NCBI GenBank assembly: GCA_039881145.1
Contig: JAYKKI010000039.1
Coordinates: forward strand, 18,718,001 to 18,782,000
Direction of reading: 5' to 3'
DNA: 64,000 nucleotides
Source of the DNA: Druceiella hillmani
Taxonomy: Eukaryota; Arthropoda; Insecta; Lepidoptera; Hepialidae
The position numbers and the translations under genes were made by a program. Positions 23,581 to 35,570 of this stretch are shown here, one piece after another (position 1 is the stretch's first letter; each line of letters starts with the position of its first letter). The notes beneath the pieces were generated by a model. That model was not told the DNA's origin and did not search any database. It saw nothing but the letters and a program-made list of their open reading frames with translations.

Positions 23581-24063
23581 CAGTTATATACCATAAAATA
23601 CCATAACAATTATTTTTTTACTTTAAGTAGTCTCATGTCGTGCCACTGTTTATAGCTATTACAACGAACTCTGGTTAGCCATTTATATGTCAGTCCTAAT
23701 ATCGGAAAAGGTATCTTGCAATCGCAATGATCAAAGATAATATCAAAATTTTGCGGCTGATGTTAGAAGGAGATAAACAATTATTTATGATTAGCAGACA
23801 ACCATTTATGACTAGATAAATGTTGTTTGTCAAACGTATAAAACAAATAAAAAACAATTCTCACCAAACATCTTCGAATCAGGAAGTGTTTACTATGTCA
23901 TTGAACAGACTGAATTTCCGGAACGTATTTGTAAAATTTTAACATGTTACCCAAGTTCAACATACCATTATGAATCTAAAACAAAAATTATACAATCCGC
24001 AGAGTGCGTGTTTATTTTCGAAAGGTTACCAACAAAATCAAAGAAATGAACATATTTTGGTAA
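23581..24063. other. Sequence without recognisable genes
   Basis: Nothing recognised. A 65-codon plus-strand frame starts at 23970 and runs into the next repeat. Confidence 0.4.
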
Positions 24064-24650
24064 AGCGTTACTTCAACGAACAACAAAGATTAGGCATTGT
24101 GCACATTATATGGATTGTATCTCTTTGGGGAGATAATCAGGTATGTTGTATCATTCACTTAACGTAAACGTAAGCTAATGCACGACAATAACGATTGTCT
24201 AAACGTTCACTTTAAAAATCGGCATGTTGTATCGTAGTAGCTTTGTCCTAACCTTTATTATTCGTTGAAGTAACACTATTTTTCGTAAGATTGAGAGAAA
24301 AGAATACCATCATATAATTTTACGAGCAGAAAGACTTTATTGGCGTTTATGTAAATGCAATATATTTTTACGAAACAAATATATAACTATGTTTGTATCA
24401 TTTTAACGTATAACATAATTTTTGTAAGGTAATTGTAAAAATTAGATCGGTTCATTTTTCAGTTCTCCCAATTAATTCTACTAGTAACGCTAAATTTATT
24501 AAATTATCGAAATAAATATTTAAGTAACCTATAAAATCAGCCGTAACGTCCGCCGTTTTAGCTAGCTTTACGTAAAGTGAAATAAGGTGCCATTTTAAAG
24601 TACGTACCTGACAAATAAAGGTTTCGCTTTGATACAACATGCGGACGTCT
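24064..24650. repeat. Dispersed inverted-repeat element, related to 59800-60155
   Basis: GTTACTTCAACGAACAA (24068 onward) pairs imperfectly with TTATTCGTTGAAGTAACAC near 24272. CGGCATGTTGTATC (24219) is mirrored by GATACAACATGCGG (24630). The stretch with CCTATAAAATCAGCCGTAAC and CTTTACGTAAAGTGAAATAA recurs inverted at 59.8-59.9 kb, where CTTATTTCACTTTACGTAAA and TTTATAGGTTATTTAAATAT are found. It is probably a composite or nested TIR-type MITE. Superfamily not determined. Confidence 0.65.
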
Positions 24651-24696
24651 GCTTAAAGGATAATAACTCTGTAACGTTTACGTTATTCATAAATTA

Positions 24697-24764
24697 ACAT
24701 AGGGTTGAATGTAATGAGGCAAAAAGTCATACAACATAGGGTTGAATGTAATGAGGCAAAAAGT
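24697..24764. repeat. 37-bp direct duplication
   Basis: ACATAGGGTTGAATGTAATG and AGGCAAAAAGT occur twice, 37 bp apart, without mismatch. Confidence 0.93.
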
Positions 24765-24881
24765 GTTCTCCTTTATGATGAATTAAGTGATTTCAGAAAG
24801 GTCTCTACTAAAATAACATAAAAAGAATGTTCACGCTCATATAATAACTTCCTATCTCTTATAAGTCCTTCCATGACCTTC

Positions 24882-25168
24882 GTAAACACCTACAGAATAA
24901 ACCTGATTCTGCTCTTACTACATCAGTTCGATTTTAATGTCAGCCGATGGACTGAGTTTTAGTTAATAAATATATCCATTTTTATGGGGACACACTCTTT
25001 TATAGCCACTTGGACTCAGAATACTGCGATCGGTTACGACATAACCACCCGCTGCGATCATCGTACGACACTTTTCAGTTCTCCAATCAGCCATCGACAC
25101 CCCGCATCGTAAACTGTCAGGCTCGGCCCACAGAAATGAAACGTTAATGTACCTAATTAAACTGCGTT
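24882..25168 (-). promoter_or_regulatory. Conserved CCAAT plus TATA promoter-like module, copy B
   Basis: Inverted counterpart of 19281-19568, roughly 75-80% identical by eye. On the minus strand the order is the same: TTTAATTAGGTACATTAAC, GCGGGGTGTCGATGGCTGAT, TGGAGAACTGAAAA, GGTTATGTCGTAACCG, AGTGGCTATAAAAGAGTG (TATA box at 24998-25004), TATTTATTAACT, GGCTGACATTAAAAT and TTTACGAAGGTCA. Both the CCAAT-type ATTGG and the TATA box are kept. The two copies point towards each other. No downstream open frame is visible. Confidence 0.5.
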
Positions 25169-25363
25169 ACAGATCAAGTGGGGATTCAGCTGATTGAGGT
25201 CAGCTGTAAGGTTAGATTATTGGAGATTAATAAAAGGAAAGTTTTTATCTTGGTCTTTATCTGTCATTAACACCGATTTTTTATGGAGTCTGTGTAATAG
25301 GGTATACGTGACTATCTTGCTTACAGATGAAAATTATACATTTTTGACGTGATATGTATTATA

Positions 25364-25368
<5 letters not shown>

Positions 25369-25416
<48 letters not shown>
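25369..25416. repeat. TA microsatellite
   Basis: About 24 TA units, interrupted once near the start. Confidence 0.95.
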
Positions 25417-25421
<5 letters not shown>

Positions 25422-25763
25422 TATGTAACAGCTGAGTACCTCATGTGAAACATATAATAAATAACACTAACGTGGTAATCAAAACGAAATATTATTTTCC
25501 GAGAACTTCTTTGGCAAAAATAAATCATAAAAAATTGTCTTTACGCAATGAATTTAGTCCCGTGTGTCAAGAAAAAGGCACGTATTTGATCCAACCCGTT
25601 TTTAAGTACTGTTTAATTTTTGCAGTACCGAAAAATATAGCAGTGAGCTATGAGAGATATCATACTTCTCTGGACGGTATTATAATGAAATGTTTAAACA
25701 GGGTTTAATAAATAAAAATAGAACTTATCTATATTGATCTAGTAATGTGACATGCTATAAACC

Positions 25764-25765
<2 letters not shown>

Positions 25766-25804
<39 letters not shown>
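25766..25804. repeat. TA microsatellite
   Basis: About 19 TA units. Confidence 0.95.
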
Positions 25805-25808
<4 letters not shown>

Positions 25809-26194
25809 GTATATATGAAGTACAATTTTGAAAAGTCATGAGAACCACAGAATATATTAAAATAGACGCTTCATTATTAGCTAGACATTAGTTGGCATAA
25901 ATACCTTATTATTAACGCATTTAGTATTAACACAACCGATTAGTCAGTACCATATGAATTTTAAACTTAAACCCAATTAGCGCATCAGTTATTATTACTA
26001 CTACGAGTTTTCCACAAAACTTGTGAAAAATCATCATTTAAAAAACAAGGCAATACATCGTGCTGGAAATTATAGCATATTCTTTTGTTCCCGACAAATT
26101 GCCGGGCAAAAATTCACTGCAAACACGCGAATCCATAAACTCTGATCTGACATCTTCAGTGTCGTATCCTCAAGCAAACATTTCTTTCGTGTCA

Positions 26195-26425
26195 TAATTC
26201 AAAAAGAAACGCCTCGTAAAGATGTCGTTTAGCATTACACAGTTCGTCTGCCGCAGGTGGTCTGAGCCTCCACTAAACGTAGAATTCTGGCGAAGACATT
26301 AAACTAGCGCTTCTGAGATAGTATTCAATTAGCTTCCTTATTTACGATCCGAATGTCTTTGAAGACCAAGGCTGCCTATTGTATAAAGTCGTTATTTACT
26401 CTTCCATAAGTTAGCCGTTTAAAAA
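26195..26425 (-). repeat. Diverged dispersed repeat, inverted relative of 28235-28435
   Basis: On the minus strand TTCAAAGACATTCGGATCGT, AAATAAGGAAG and CACCTGCGGCAGACGAACTG match TTCAAAGACATTCGAGTCGT, AAATAAGGAAG and CACCTCCAGCAAACGAATTA at 28.2-28.4 kb. The sequence is GC-richer than its surroundings. Weak conceptual similarity persists (FKDIRIVNKE versus FKDIRVVNKE), with stops in this copy. Possibly decayed coding sequence of a mobile element; family unknown. Confidence 0.5.
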
Positions 26426-27438
26426 CTGGCTAAGATCTTGTTTCGAGTTTTTGATGATAAACAATTAATACTATTATATTTTTTTTACATATACCTCAAA
26501 AGTCTTTTTGGCAACATATCTATGGGAGTATTAAGGATTTTCTTAATTTATAATTTCAAAAAGAAGTGGTTCTCCTGGCGTTTCCTGTAACCTCCCGTTG
26601 TCTTTATGTGAGAAATAATAATAACTATCAAATTTTTGTGATACATTGCTTGATCGTATATCTTAAAATTATGTCGAAAAATACTTTCGCTAAATTTTTG
26701 TAACTCCAGTAATTTTATTTAATCATCAGATCATCGCATTTATATCCAAATTGTTTGAATATTTGCATATTGGTATGACATAATAATTCCTAGAAATTTT
26801 TTTTCAGAATAGACTCTCCTTGTCAAGCATATGAATAATGCTGCAAACGTGAGAACTAGCGACCAAATCAGTTCGATTATTTTAATGAATGCGGGTATAT
26901 TAATTGTTTTTTTGTCTAAATCAATTAAGTAATTCAATTGAAATTCCTTAAATGCATGTAATACGTTATTAATGCATTTAAATGTAAATAAATATAATTT
27001 ATATCAAGTCAAACAGACAAAACGGTTTTTTTTACATCTATTGTGATTCTGGTGCTCATTATATCGAAATGGGTAACGGTTACGTTTCTGTTTATAGGTA
27101 CTATGTTCACGCAGATATCGTAACGATTATATAACGTTAGAGTTATGTCCAACATAATGAAGAACCCGCTCAAATAAACTAATAAAATATTTTTTTAGTG
27201 CCCTTCTACTATTTTACGGCCAAAAACCCATTTATGAACAAAATCCCAAACTTTTTCATCACCATGCGATGACGCTGAATCACCATACGCACTTTTTCTG
27301 AGCAGTGAACGATACTGAGTCATCACGCTCGGGTCGGTGACGCTGAATAAGGTAAACTCGGCTCTCTTTGGTATCGGTCAAGCGAAATCACTGTTCGGGT
27401 AAACTCGGCTACCTCCGGCATCGATCGAGCGAGTTCAC
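26426..27438. other. Sequence without recognisable genes
   Basis: A GC-richer patch at 27260-27430 repeats GGTAAACTCGGCT twice about 50 bp apart and GACGCTGAAT twice. No gene recognised. Confidence 0.45.
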
Positions 27439-27563
27439 TGTCTAACATCGTTTTAAGTGTGTGTTTAACCTGTCTAACATCGTTTTAAGTGTGTATTTAA
27501 CCTGTCTAACATCGTTTTAAGTGTGTATTTAACCTGTCTAACATCGTTTTAAGTGTGTGTAAC
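27439..27563. repeat. 32-bp minisatellite, four copies
   Basis: TGTCTAACATCGTTTTAAGT plus GTGTGTTTAACC recurs every 32 bp (27441, 27473 and so on). Copies are nearly identical. Confidence 0.95.
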
Positions 27564-28234
27564 TTGTGTTTTATTTTTTATCAATATTTTATTTGGGTAT
27601 AATTTAGTATAATACACGTATGTTCTTGTATATAGTCAGTGTAATAAGTGAATACAGTTAGTATTTATTATTTTATTTGAGAGTAGTTTAATATAATAAG
27701 CTTATGTTATAGTAATTTTTATTTTAGTGGTCACTTCTATCGTGTAATCATAAGTACACGCCAGTGTTCTTTTTTATTTTCAGATTAATTTCTTTCTGTT
27801 ACGTTTCTGTTTATGTACCCCCATAATGTTATATAAATCACTGGCATTTGGCTCGATTCTGCAAAAGATCTTTATACAATATTAAAACACAGGATTCACT
27901 TTAAAAATGTAAGCCTAATTGAATTATACCGTTAAGTACAATTACGTGAAGATGGTAAATGTAACACTTCCAAATTTGCAAACAGAAAGTTAATACTGAT
28001 GAAGAGAAATGTTAACGATAGCATTTAACATAATAAACTTATTCCTAAAACGAACTTAAACAAGTAAAAATAGTTCAAAAATCATATAAGTTACCACAAA
28101 ATACAACTTGATCAAATCATAAAAAAAATATCTAAAACACCGCAGAAACGAATACCTTTGATCTAATTTACATCAATTGTAAACCGCCAAGACCTCGAAA
28201 TAAAATGGTAGTATCTTTTTAAACGCTGTGTTCT
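27564..28234. other. Sequence without recognisable genes
   Basis: Nothing recognised. GTTACGTTTCTGTTTAT at 27798 also occurs at about 27080. Confidence 0.45.
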
Positions 28235-28435
28235 ATAAAAGATTAAATAATTACTTTGAACAACAGACTGCCGGGCTGCTTCAAAGACATTCGAGTCGTA
28301 AATAAGGAAGATAATCAGATTCTAGCGCTGTCTCCGTCGTTGAAAATTTTGCAGTTCAACACACCTCCAGCAAACGAATTATATAATTCTAAATGACATA
28401 GTTACGAGACATTTCGTTTTGAGTAGATACAATTA
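28235..28435 (+). repeat. Diverged dispersed repeat, inverted relative of 26195-26425
   Basis: Counterpart of the minus-strand copy 2 kb upstream. One frame is open over about 40 codons (begins LPGCFKDIRVVNKEDNQ), which is not enough to name a protein. Confidence 0.5.
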
Positions 28436-30345
28436 TACAATGTAACCATGTATTAATAATTATATACTAGTAACTTTAGCACTAAAAATATTAGTCTATG
28501 CTGCTGTGTATTTCTAATCAATTTTTAGATTGAAGGGATTATGTACATGGTAACTTATTTTATCTAAGTATATTATAACGTAGTATAGGTCCATATTTTG
28601 TTTTATAAATAAATACACAATCCTAAAATTTGATCGGTTAGATGTAGTTGATAATAGCAATAAAACTTATGAATTATTTGATTGAACAATGTGAAGCAAG
28701 CCAAGGCAATTAAAGACCTGTGATGCTATGAGAAAAAGAAAATAAATAGTGACTAGATAGACAGGTATGAGTATATTATTCGTACTGACCACCGATCTAC
28801 GACTATCTGTCTCCTGAGAAAAATACCTCGTAGCTCTTTTCCTTGACCTTTTCGCAGCTTCCTCCTCGCGTCGTGTTCCTCATTCCTGACGGCCGTGAAT
28901 CTAATATACTTCAAAACTCTGGTTTTCAAAATACGTTTTTTCTGAAGGCACCCTGAGTGATACATATTGTGTATGTTTGGGATATTATTTTATTTCTACT
29001 CATTTGCCTAGGGTGCGTGTCAGAGAGTCACCAATCTGCGATTGCGGAGTTGGAATAGGCATTTAACTCTTCATTTTTGCATTCTCATTATATAATAAAT
29101 TTCCTTCATATATTTATAAATTATAAATATATAAAATCCAGCTACTTATTAATATTAGATCCCTTTTATCAGTAGCTAATAAAACCATTCTAGACTTAAT
29201 CGTACGATACGTGAGAACGAAGGACACCAAAATCGAGGATCTTGTAAATTCATGTATCCGTTTTTATGTTTGTTTGTATATAGATATATACTGATTTTTT
29301 ACTCCTCTATATACTGTTGTTACGTTTTTATTACCTATGAATACCTATATTTGACGTATATCCGGAGGTTGATCTAATCAATGTTGCCTAGCCACCCTTT
29401 CTAAACTTGACATTGGCATAATTCCTCTATGGAAAGCATTATCGTCATAGAATAGAAGATAAAAGATATTATTAGCTCTGCCAAACACTGCAGATTTATA
29501 TTTCGAGTGATTGAACGTCTTTTTGCAATTCAACTACTATTATTAAAACAAGGCGACTATGTAAGAAAGAAATCTTTTTCTCCATCGATACCCCCAAAAA
29601 TTATGTTTACTAGAATTTTTGGATAAATGCAGTGTAGCGTCCATGATATTTTGACAATTTTTTTGATATGACATGAAAAAATTTATATTAAAAACAAGAT
29701 ATTCAAAAAATATATTGCGTCTCGCGATTATTGCTAATAAAAAAATTTATTTGAAAAAAATTACGAAAAATGTCTTCAAATTTGTGTGTTTCTAACTTTT
29801 TTTTACGAATTTCACAATACATTTATAACACATAATTATATAATTTATATAATTAATTTATAACACAATTAATTTATAACACTTAACATACCTAAAAGTA
29901 TATACGTAAATTAATGGAAATAAGTAAGGTAAACGTATATATTTAAAATACACTGAAAAAGTAACCAACTATGGCGCTCATTAATGTCATTATAAAAATA
30001 ATCAATTACGCCAACTTAAAAAATGTTTTACGATCTTCCAATCTTCAATTTATTGTACGGTTTCTTTACTTGGAAATTAATAACTGTCAACTTTTCGTTT
30101 ATTAGAAATTTTAAAATGACATATTTATTTTTATAAAATGAATCCATTATTTATTCATATTGCACAAAATAATGTACTTTAGAAATAATGTATTTATCCA
30201 AAATGACTTCCGGTTGTGATTATTGTATAATAACCATTTATTTGAAAAATAGTTTCCGAACAAAGTATATTTTTCAAAGAAACTTTTTGTCATAAATATT
30301 GGGAATAAAATGCTACTTTTGGTAATATTAAACGGAAATTTATAT
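28436..30345. other. Sequence without recognisable genes
   Basis: A 70-codon minus-strand frame (28753-28965) lies in a GC-richer patch and has a basic peptide without recognisable domain. At 29820-29885 ATTTATAACACA/AATTAATTTATAACAC is locally repeated. Nothing else. Confidence 0.4.
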
Positions 30346-30349
30346 ATAT

Positions 30350-30404
<55 letters not shown>

Positions 30405-30422
30405 GTGTGTGTGTGTGTGTAT
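30346..30422. repeat. TA/TG compound microsatellite
   Basis: A TA run followed by TGTGTGTGTGTG, then TATATA. Confidence 0.95.
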
Positions 30423-30629
30423 ATAAAGTCTCGTAAAGAGTGGACCAAGGAAATATCGGTGATAGAGGGGGTTATTACACATACGAAGCATTAAATTTTA
30501 TTATTCACAATTAAATGACTACGTGATGTATTGAATATTTGAAAATTTTATTGTCCTAGGCCTAATAGTTTTAGAGATATGATTTTTTAAATTTTTATTA
30601 CTGCGTACGAAAAGAAATTGTTTTATTAG
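30423..30629. other. Unassigned stretch
   Basis: CACAATTAAATGACTACGTGATGTA at about 30509-30533 resembles the outer arm of the ribozyme-bearing palindromes, followed by CCTAGG at about 30554. It may be a badly eroded member, but the core is absent. Confidence 0.35.
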
Positions 30630-31050
30630 GTATTATTACTATTTCTGTTTTTTTATTGTGCATTATTACTATTTCTGCTTTTTTATAGTCCATTAGTACT
30701 ATTTCTGCTTTTTTATTGTCCATTAGTACTATTTCTGCTTTTTTATTGTCCATTATTACTATTTCTGCTTTTTTATAGTCCATTAGTACTATTTCTGCTT
30801 TTTTATTGTCCTTTATTACTATTTCTGCTTTTTTATTGTTCATTTTTACTATTTCTACTTTTTTATTGTCCATTATTACTATTTCTGCTTTTTTATTGTC
30901 CATTATAACTATTTCTGCTTTTTTATTGTCCATTATTACTATTTCTGCTTTTTTATAGTCCATTAGTACTATTTCTGCTTTTTTATAGTCCATTATTACT
31001 ATTTTTGCTTTTTTATTGTCTATTATTACTATTTCTGCTTTTTTATTTGA
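30630..31050. repeat. 30-bp minisatellite, about 14 copies, open on the minus strand
   Basis: TTTTTTATTGTCCATTATTA and CTATTTCTGC recur every 30 bp, with TTATAGTCCATTAGTACT variants. 30 is a multiple of three, so the minus strand reads as a 131-codon frame made of ten-residue units such as MDNKKAEIVI and MDYKKAEIVL. A Met in every unit and no non-repeat domain on either side argue against a real protein. Confidence 0.95.
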
Positions 31051-34000
31051 TTGTCTTTAAGAGAACATTCGTCTTCCTAATTAAAATGTTATTCATTCGT
31101 TATTATTGGCAACATGAAAATTAAAAGATGAAACATGTGCATTCTTTCAATTACAAAACTTGAAAAGCGATTTTTGAATAATGCTAGTGTAAAAAAAATA
31201 TGGCAATCTTGTGCAACTTTATTTCAAAACCATCTGCAATTTTTTCCTCCAATTTAGGGAGAAAGAAAGTGGAATAAAATAATGTTAGAGGGTAAAAACG
31301 TTTAAGGGTTTAAAAATTGTTGCAGCTTTACTAATAAATTTCTACTTATTATATTAATTCATATAAGTATAGCAATCATTTTGTTTAATAAACATTTTTA
31401 ATAATCCCTAATTACTTAAAAGAAAATTGTGTGACATAAATAAAAAGAATGTTAAAATAATTAAATTTTCAAGTGAGCCTGACCTGTTTATATCTACACC
31501 ATCTTTATCAATTTATATTTATAAAATACACATTAGAAGAGAAAAAATACCTAAATTTATCATTGTATAAACATATTAATATACCGTTAAGTTTAGAGAT
31601 TCTAGTTTGATGTCAGAGGGTATTCAAGTTAGTTTTAGGGAAAGCAATTTAAAGGTTGGCAATACTTAAGCGCAGTAAACCAGTGATTTCTTGTGTGAGT
31701 GAGCAAAGATCGCTTGATCCCAGTTAAAAAATAAGTTATTTTTATAGCGTTGTTGCATATTTTTAACAAATTTTAGTATTTATTACATATTTTTACATTA
31801 AAATGTATGTAAGAACATAGACATTTACAGTAGGTGCATTTTAACCTGTTTTAGAGACGAAAAAATGTCACGCGTATGTGAAAATACACGAGACATATTT
31901 TGTTACGTTTGTGTTGTATTTGTAACAGAATCATCTTCCAGAAAATTACCATCTTTAAAACATACAACATATTTTTGGTAGCCAGTTTTTGGTTCTTTCA
32001 TCATTTGTAAACATACGGGGTTAAAATTCATTATTGTTTAACTGTCCTCCAGTTTGTAAAGAATAGCAGAACCACATGCCACAATTTCTTTGGAACAGGT
32101 ATATATGTCACATTTTCATTGGAAACAGAAAACTAGAAAGTTACAAAGCGCCAATACAGGAGTTCTTGTCCTCATTCTAGCAACTCGAATGGAATACAAA
32201 GTTATTTGAAGTAGAAAACTATTGAATTTATCCTTTTTGCCTTGTCCTTTATACTTCAGAACTACTTTACCATTTACATACTTTCTTTGTCCTGGCAAGG
32301 GTCTGTCGCCCGGAGCCTCCCAATGGTTAAGACCATCTTTACATTTTCGATATAATGGTCTTGAAAGTTCGAAATCTTAAAAAAATCCAGTTTTTTTTGT
32401 CTTAAAATCACTTCAATACCTTTATTATACCAACTCCTATATCATCCAGAAAAATAAAATTAAACCTTTCTTGAATATAAACTATCACTAATAAGATCAT
32501 TTGACAATCGGCAAGACGTTTTTTCATAATTTTTACTACGAGTGTGATACATCACATTATTCTAAATAGGGAAAACTAGAAAAAGTGAGTTCATTAAAAG
32601 TTTTTTTCTTCAAAATATATAATTTTTTCTTTCTTTTTTAAATAATAAATAAATGTATTGTGAAAATATGTCGTAACAAATAACAAAATTGTTCATTTCT
32701 TGCCCCTTTTTGGACTTAGTCCGCGTTCTATTAAGTTTAACGTAAATTATGATTCATACTGCAAATTTTGAGTTTAAACCTAAGCTTTCAAATGGAGAAA
32801 GTTTTGCCAAAATCCGTCTACTAATTGTTGCTGGTTACCCGAACAAAGTATCTAGTTAAAATAGTGTAATTATACCTCAAATTTAAAGACGAACATAAGC
32901 TTTCAGACAGTTAGTCTTACCAAAATTCGTTTAGTTATTCTCAGTTCATGTTGTAACAAACTTAAAACACGTAGGTTGGGATTCTAAAAAATATATTTTT
33001 TAAATCAAAAACCTTCAAATTTATAAGTACCAATATTTTTTCTGAAAAATACCTACGGACACACTTCATTTACAATTTTATTATAATGTACAAGGTATAA
33101 GGAATCATCATCATGTATGTCAGTCGCGTGAACTAACATGTAGAGAGAAATTAAATATATTTCGGTTCTACGTCAAAACCATACTACTACAAGGGTGGAA
33201 TACATGGAAGACAATGAAAAACCGTACAAGCACTCCAAGTCTTCGTCAATCGCTGCCTTAGGTATATTCTCTGAATATCTTGGCCTGAGAAAATATCTAA
33301 CGAAGGATTGCTAGAACGGTGCGAGAAAGTGCCGAGTAAACACCAAATAAAATACTGTAAATAGAAATAGATTGTCAACCGCTCAGAAGAGAACTGTCCA
33401 TATACCCAGACAAGATCAGAACCCTCAAGGGAAGATGAACAGTGGCCATCCGAGGCAAATCTGACGGTGGACTGCCCTATCGGAACTGAAGAGCAACAAT
33501 TCGATTCACGTGGAGAAGCACTGTCTATGGCATTTGCCCCACCAAGTGGACATAGGAAGCGAAAAAAGGAATATAAAGGAATATAACTGGATAAGCTCTC
33601 ATTCGCGCATAAAATACGTAATGAAAAACGGCTAATACGGCTTACAAATAAGGCTAATAATATTGTAAATATTTGTTTATTAATACTAATTAGTTACAGG
33701 GGGCCAAATATAAGTTTCTCGGTAAGTCACAATTCTGCCTAAAAATCATGACTGATACATGCAGTAAAAGTAACAATATAACATTATACCTAGTCATTTT
33801 GTAAGTTGCTTATTTGTTTCTGACCATATTGGCCATATATTTACATTTCCAGAATGTTTGTTTTGAAACAACATTTTTTTATTATCGCGATAAACTTGGA
33901 AAAGACTAAACTAAAAACCATAAGGAACCATTCCTTATATTTTACTGATATGTGATGTTCTCGTGTATATAAAAAACATATCAAGCATCTGACGGAACAG

Positions 34001-34579
34001 GAAAGTTGTAACTCGTCTTTTACGTGTTATTTCAATTATTCAACAAAACAAAGTTATCAATAAAAATGCTCAAAAGAACATACTCATTATTCACAATATT
34101 CAAAATCTTTTCGGATATTTTTTCAACGAAACGAAAATTACAATAGGTTATATACGAGCTTCTACTTGTACTTTTAATTGAAATTTCCACCTGAGAGGTT
34201 GTTTTCAAATAATATCATATGACAGACCGACAGATTGATATACAGAACGTATTTCCTCATCTTGCTTACTTTTATTTCATATATACCACTTCTATGGACT
34301 TCGACAAACAAATTTTTACCACTTATTTTTAGCACTCCAAAATTAGTCTTTAAATATATAATTTCTTGAGTTTTTGTACGTTACTGCTTGCGTGTACCAC
34401 AAAAAAAACGTACTCAAACTTTATTCATAATATTCTTATTTTTTTGAAATACGGATATACATCACATGTTTTGATGCATGAATTCATTCACGTGGCGTAG
34501 GGGAAAAAAGATGGTGTAATTTAAAAATAATGTTTTTGTGAAAATTTTAGGCTTTAGCGTTGAAAATGGCTAAGTAGTT
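31051..34579. other. Long stretch without recognisable genes
   Basis: Mostly plain AT-rich DNA. Two diverged units (about 32760-32850 and 32870-32955) share TAAGCTTTCA, TACCAAAAT/GCCAAAATCCGT and related words. Two GC-richer patches (minus-strand open frame 32116-32298; 33180-33560) resemble decayed coding or transposon sequence, but I cannot assign them to a family. Confidence 0.4.
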
Positions 34580-34583
34580 TGAT

Positions 34584-34648
<65 letters not shown>
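34580..34648. repeat. TA microsatellite
   Basis: About 34 uninterrupted TA units. Confidence 0.97.
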
Positions 34649-34651
<3 letters not shown>

Positions 34652-34689
34652 CAGGCTAACAAAGTGAACAACAGTACCTGTATATTGGG

Positions 34690-34860
34690 AGAATTTGAAG
34701 GTTCCGTACCTTAAAAGGATTACCGGAACCCTTATGAGATCACACACGCGTGTATGTATTTTACAATAATATATGTCTGTATTTTACAATCACTTGATGT
34801 GAAAACTTGAAATTTGGTATAGTAATAAAATATATTGATCTACACATTTTTCTATGGCCA
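34690..34860 (+). repeat. Fragment of dispersed repeat R1 (5' part)
   Basis: GGTTCCGTACCTTAAAAGGA, CCGGAACCCTTATGAGATCA and GAAATTTGGTATAGTA match the start of longer copies at 40650-41225 and 52245-52880. The words GTTCCGTAC...GGAACCCTTAT...GATCAC are of a type widely dispersed in insect genomes. This copy appears truncated. Confidence 0.6.
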
Positions 34861-35269
34861 ACGTTCAAAAATATTTATGTCTCAATTTTAGGGCATTCCA
34901 ATTAAGTACTCTAAATTGTTTTTTTTAAATTCTATGTGGGGGCCATCGTTTGAAAGAATGGCTAGTGAATCTGCCGCCCGATTTTCTATTTCACTACAGT
35001 TCCCGCCTCTCATTACAGTAAAGTATAGCGAGTATACCTTCGAATATGACATTGAAAAAATATTCGACAGTATTAAGTTCAGGGTCGTCCTAAGGGGTTG
35101 TTTCATTCAGGAACTGGGTCACCATCGGGGTCAAAATATAATCTAAGATATCGTTACTTATGCAACTCTCATTGGTTCTCTTAAAGACGCTAAAAACCAA
35201 GGGTTTAAAGTAGACCCATACACTTGTGTATGCTTCCAAGGGCCGAAGCACTTACGCGAGTTCCAACAT
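34861..35269. other. Unassigned stretch with overlapping open frames
   Basis: Frames of 72 and 76 codons overlap on opposite strands (34888-35146). No recognisable domain. It could be the eroded upstream part of the LINE that follows, but no reverse-transcriptase motif is readable. Confidence 0.35.
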
Positions 35270-35570
35270 TCTCTCTTACTTTATTACGCGGCATCATCAT
35301 TATGTCCTGAAAGTTACAAGTATATAACTATGATGAGACCAGTGGTACTTAATGCGAGTGATATCTGCACTCTTACAACAAAAGTTTAAAACCACGCAAA
35401 GAAAAGTCTTTCGAAGAGTCTACAGTTCAATACAAAAAGAGAAAGGAAAATGAATAAGAATGAAACAAGCCATTTACAAGATGAGGCCAACCATAGCAGT
35501 ATAAATTCGACAGACTGATTTGGGTTAGAAAAGTGGAAAAGACGATCACAGGATCCAAGGTCATTACATG
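35270..35570 (+). pseudogene. LINE reverse-transcriptase C-terminal remnant
   Basis: Read in one frame, 35325-35382 gives ITMMRPVVLNASDICTLTTK, matching the conserved block after the LINE fingers/palm (typically Y-K-T-x-I-R-P-V-x-x-Y-G-x-E-x-W-T). Next, 35393-35440 gives TTQRKVFRRVYSSIQKE, matching the following block with the R-R-I-x-G-P-x-x-E pattern, and about 35450-35480 gives IRMKQAIYKM. Stops and frame breaks interrupt it, so it is dead. The clade resembles RTE/Jockey-like non-LTR elements, by pattern only. Neither the catalytic FADD motif nor an endonuclease domain is recognisable. Confidence 0.65.

Larger units (their letters stand above)
25169..26194. other. Sequence with TA microsatellites, no recognised gene
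   Basis: Two TA runs (25369-25416 and 25766-25804) flank an 87-codon plus-strand open frame (25445-25708). Its peptide has no recognisable domain. Otherwise nothing. Confidence 0.45.

Noticed and set aside
30423..30629. An eighth ribozyme-bearing palindrome
   Set aside because: Only the outer words (AATTAAATGACTACGTGATG) and a CCTAGG survive; no arm or core can be aligned.
32116..32340. Possible DNA-transposon C-terminus on the minus strand
   Set aside because: Short frame ending in hydrophobic residues, with no diagnostic residues of any transposase family that I could identify.
33180..33560. Possible LINE or transposase fragment in a GC-richer patch
   Set aside because: No conserved motif readable in any frame; left as unassigned.
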